NCBI GenBank assembly: GCA_963761445.1
Contig: CAVXHV010000002.1
Span: forward strand, 248,001 to 312,000
Direction of reading: 5' to 3'
DNA: 64,000 nucleotides
Origin: CAVXHV01 sp963761445
Lineage (GTDB): Bacteria; Planctomycetota; Planctomycetia; Isosphaerales; Isosphaeraceae
Both the position numbers and the translations under genes were made by a program. The number at the start of each line of letters is the position of its first letter. Within the stretch, counting starts at the first letter, position 1. The notes under the pieces were generated by a model that saw nothing but the letters and a program-made list of their open reading frames with translations, was not told the DNA's origin and ran no database searches. Of the stretch, positions 63,149 through 64,000 are shown one piece after another.

Positions 63149-63877
63149 TCAGGGAGCATCCGGAACAGTGGCGGGGATGGGGAACGGCACGTACTGGAAG
63201 TTGGGATTGGCCTGCCCGCCCCCGCCAGGCCCCGGCATCAAGCCTTGCAAGACGGCGGGAAGGCCCGGCGCCGTTGGCGACTCCTGGTCAGTCGTTGCCG
63301 ATTCGTCGGCGGCAGCCTTGTCACGCTTCTCGTTGGGCCGCAGGCCCTCCCCTTCCAACTGCATCGGAGCATTGCCACCCTGCGGGGTGGGAGTGAATCG
63401 CGACGCGTTCAAGCGCTTGGGGAGCGTGGTGTCGATCGGGGTGTAAGCCCGCATGACTGTGCCAAAATTCAGCGAGATTCGTCGCAAGAGGTCGCGTGAA
63501 AGCTCCTCGTCGCCGAATTTGAGCGGGCCAATCGCCACCTTCACGTTCGTCAACGAGTTTTGCGGAGCAATCGTGATCTTCGTCGGCCGGCCGTCAGGCG
63601 TCTTGGCGAGGATTGTGATCGTTCCCGTCTCCGAGTTGGCCGGGGGCTGCTCGACTCGGAAACCCAGGTCGCCCAGAGCTTGCAATGCCGACGATCCGAT
63701 CTGCGAGGGCGCGGCGGGATAGAGCTGCGACGCCACGTCGCAGAAATTGTAGAACGCGTAGTCGGTCGGCGCGATGCCCGGAATATGGCCCGCGGCGCGA
63801 TACCACCCCAGACTGCCACAACCGGAGGCGGAAGCAACGCAAACGACAGTGGCCAACAACGAAGAGATCCGTCCCAT
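63149..63877 (-). CDS. Lipoprotein (DUF3568-like)
   Basis: 242-residue lipoprotein. The signal peptide ends in a lipobox ASGC (Cys at ~20). Then YNFCDVASQLYPAAPSQIGSSALQALGDLGFRVEQPP, TGTITILAKTPDGRPTKITIAPQN and TNVKVAIGPLKFGDEELSRDLLRRISLNFG, resembling DUF3568 proteins. The C-terminal third is Pro/Gly/Asn-rich and disordered (PGPGGGGQANPNFQ). It precedes the LEPR-XLL and secretin genes on the same strand, 41 bases from the former, so it may belong to one transcription unit. Role unknown. Confidence 0.78.
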   Translation of the reverse strand: MGRISSLLATVVCVASASGCGSLGWYRAAGHIPGIAPTDYAFYNFCDVASQLYPAAPSQIGSSALQALGDLGFRVEQPPANSETGTITILAKTPDGRPTKITIAPQNSLTNVKVAIGPLKFGDEELSRDLLRRISLNFGTVMRAYTPIDTTLPKRLNASRFTPTPQGGNAPMQLEGEGLRPNEKRDKAAADESATTDQESPTAPGLPAVLQGLMPGPGGGGQANPNFQYVPFPIPATVPDAP

Positions 63878-64000
63878 CGATCTCCCTGACTCCTGGACCG
63901 CGAGCGTCCTGTGCGTCCTGCTTATTTTGCCCGCGCGGCAGCGCCGCGCTCGTCCATCCGCCCCTCGCGCAAGTGAGACGCGCAGGGCCGCGCATTCCGA

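Noticed and set aside
1..64000. tRNA, rRNA or complete CRISPR loci
   Set aside because: No cloverleaf, rRNA-like or repeat-spacer pattern was recognised by eye. A covariance-model scan was not possible.

Overview
The window looks like a Planctomycetota chromosome, most like the Isosphaeraceae/Gemmatales side. The reasons are the high GC content, several proteins opening with the LEPR-XLL sorting-type motif, Ser/Thr kinases fused to WD40 or TPR repeats, a planctomycete-style cytochrome c fused to dehydrogenase propellers, an ECF sigma factor next to a kinase, and giant repeat-rich surface proteins. This placement rests on gene families, not on a marker-gene tree.

Layout. 0-9 kb: ispH, then two tandem paralogous WD40 Ser/Thr kinases, each followed by a related ~205-bp direct repeat. 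9-13 kb: a diacylglycerol-kinase-like lipid kinase, a small membrane protein, a DDE insertion sequence with a DUF6788-type accessory gene, and another membrane protein. 13-26 kb: an exported HAF-repeat protein, a large membrane-bound-dehydrogenase/cytochrome c protein, a flavin-oxidoreductase-like PPOX protein, a TPM-GlcG fusion, a terpene-cyclase-like/DUF1080/esterase fusion, a hybrid histidine kinase and an exported Ig-like repeat protein. 25.86-27.36 kb: an intact IS4-family element inserted in a REP-like palindrome, with 14-bp direct flanking repeats. 27.5-45.1 kb (minus strand): one giant extracellular protein gene, about 5,860 codons after frame repair, with beta-helix array, PKD and FG-GAP repeats, PKD-like repeats, RTX repeats, an embedded metzincin-type protease, a PPC-like domain, Ig-like repeats and a low-complexity tail. 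45.3-47.5 kb: two tiny LEPR-XLL proteins and a gene-poor stretch with G/C-rich tandem repeats. 47.5-54 kb: ECF sigma factor plus TPR Ser/Thr kinase, pectate lyase, DUF4143 ATPase and a WD40 remnant. 54.2-55.0 kb: a small two-gene module resembling a polymorphic-toxin tip plus immunity gene. 55-64 kb: a cytochrome c-PQQ dehydrogenase, then a secretion/pilus block (GspE/PilB ATPase, DUF5658 membrane protein, secretin with LysM domain), a LEPR-XLL protein and a lipoprotein.

A dominant property of the sequence is broken reading frames. At least 22 places need a one-base correction to restore an otherwise continuous conserved protein, several of them at short homopolymers. This suggests sequencing or assembly indels more than decay of every gene, so frame-split genes are listed as their visible pieces with the reconstruction explained. 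Insertion sequences, repeat duplication and the low-GC module at 54.7 kb are independent signs of genome plasticity.
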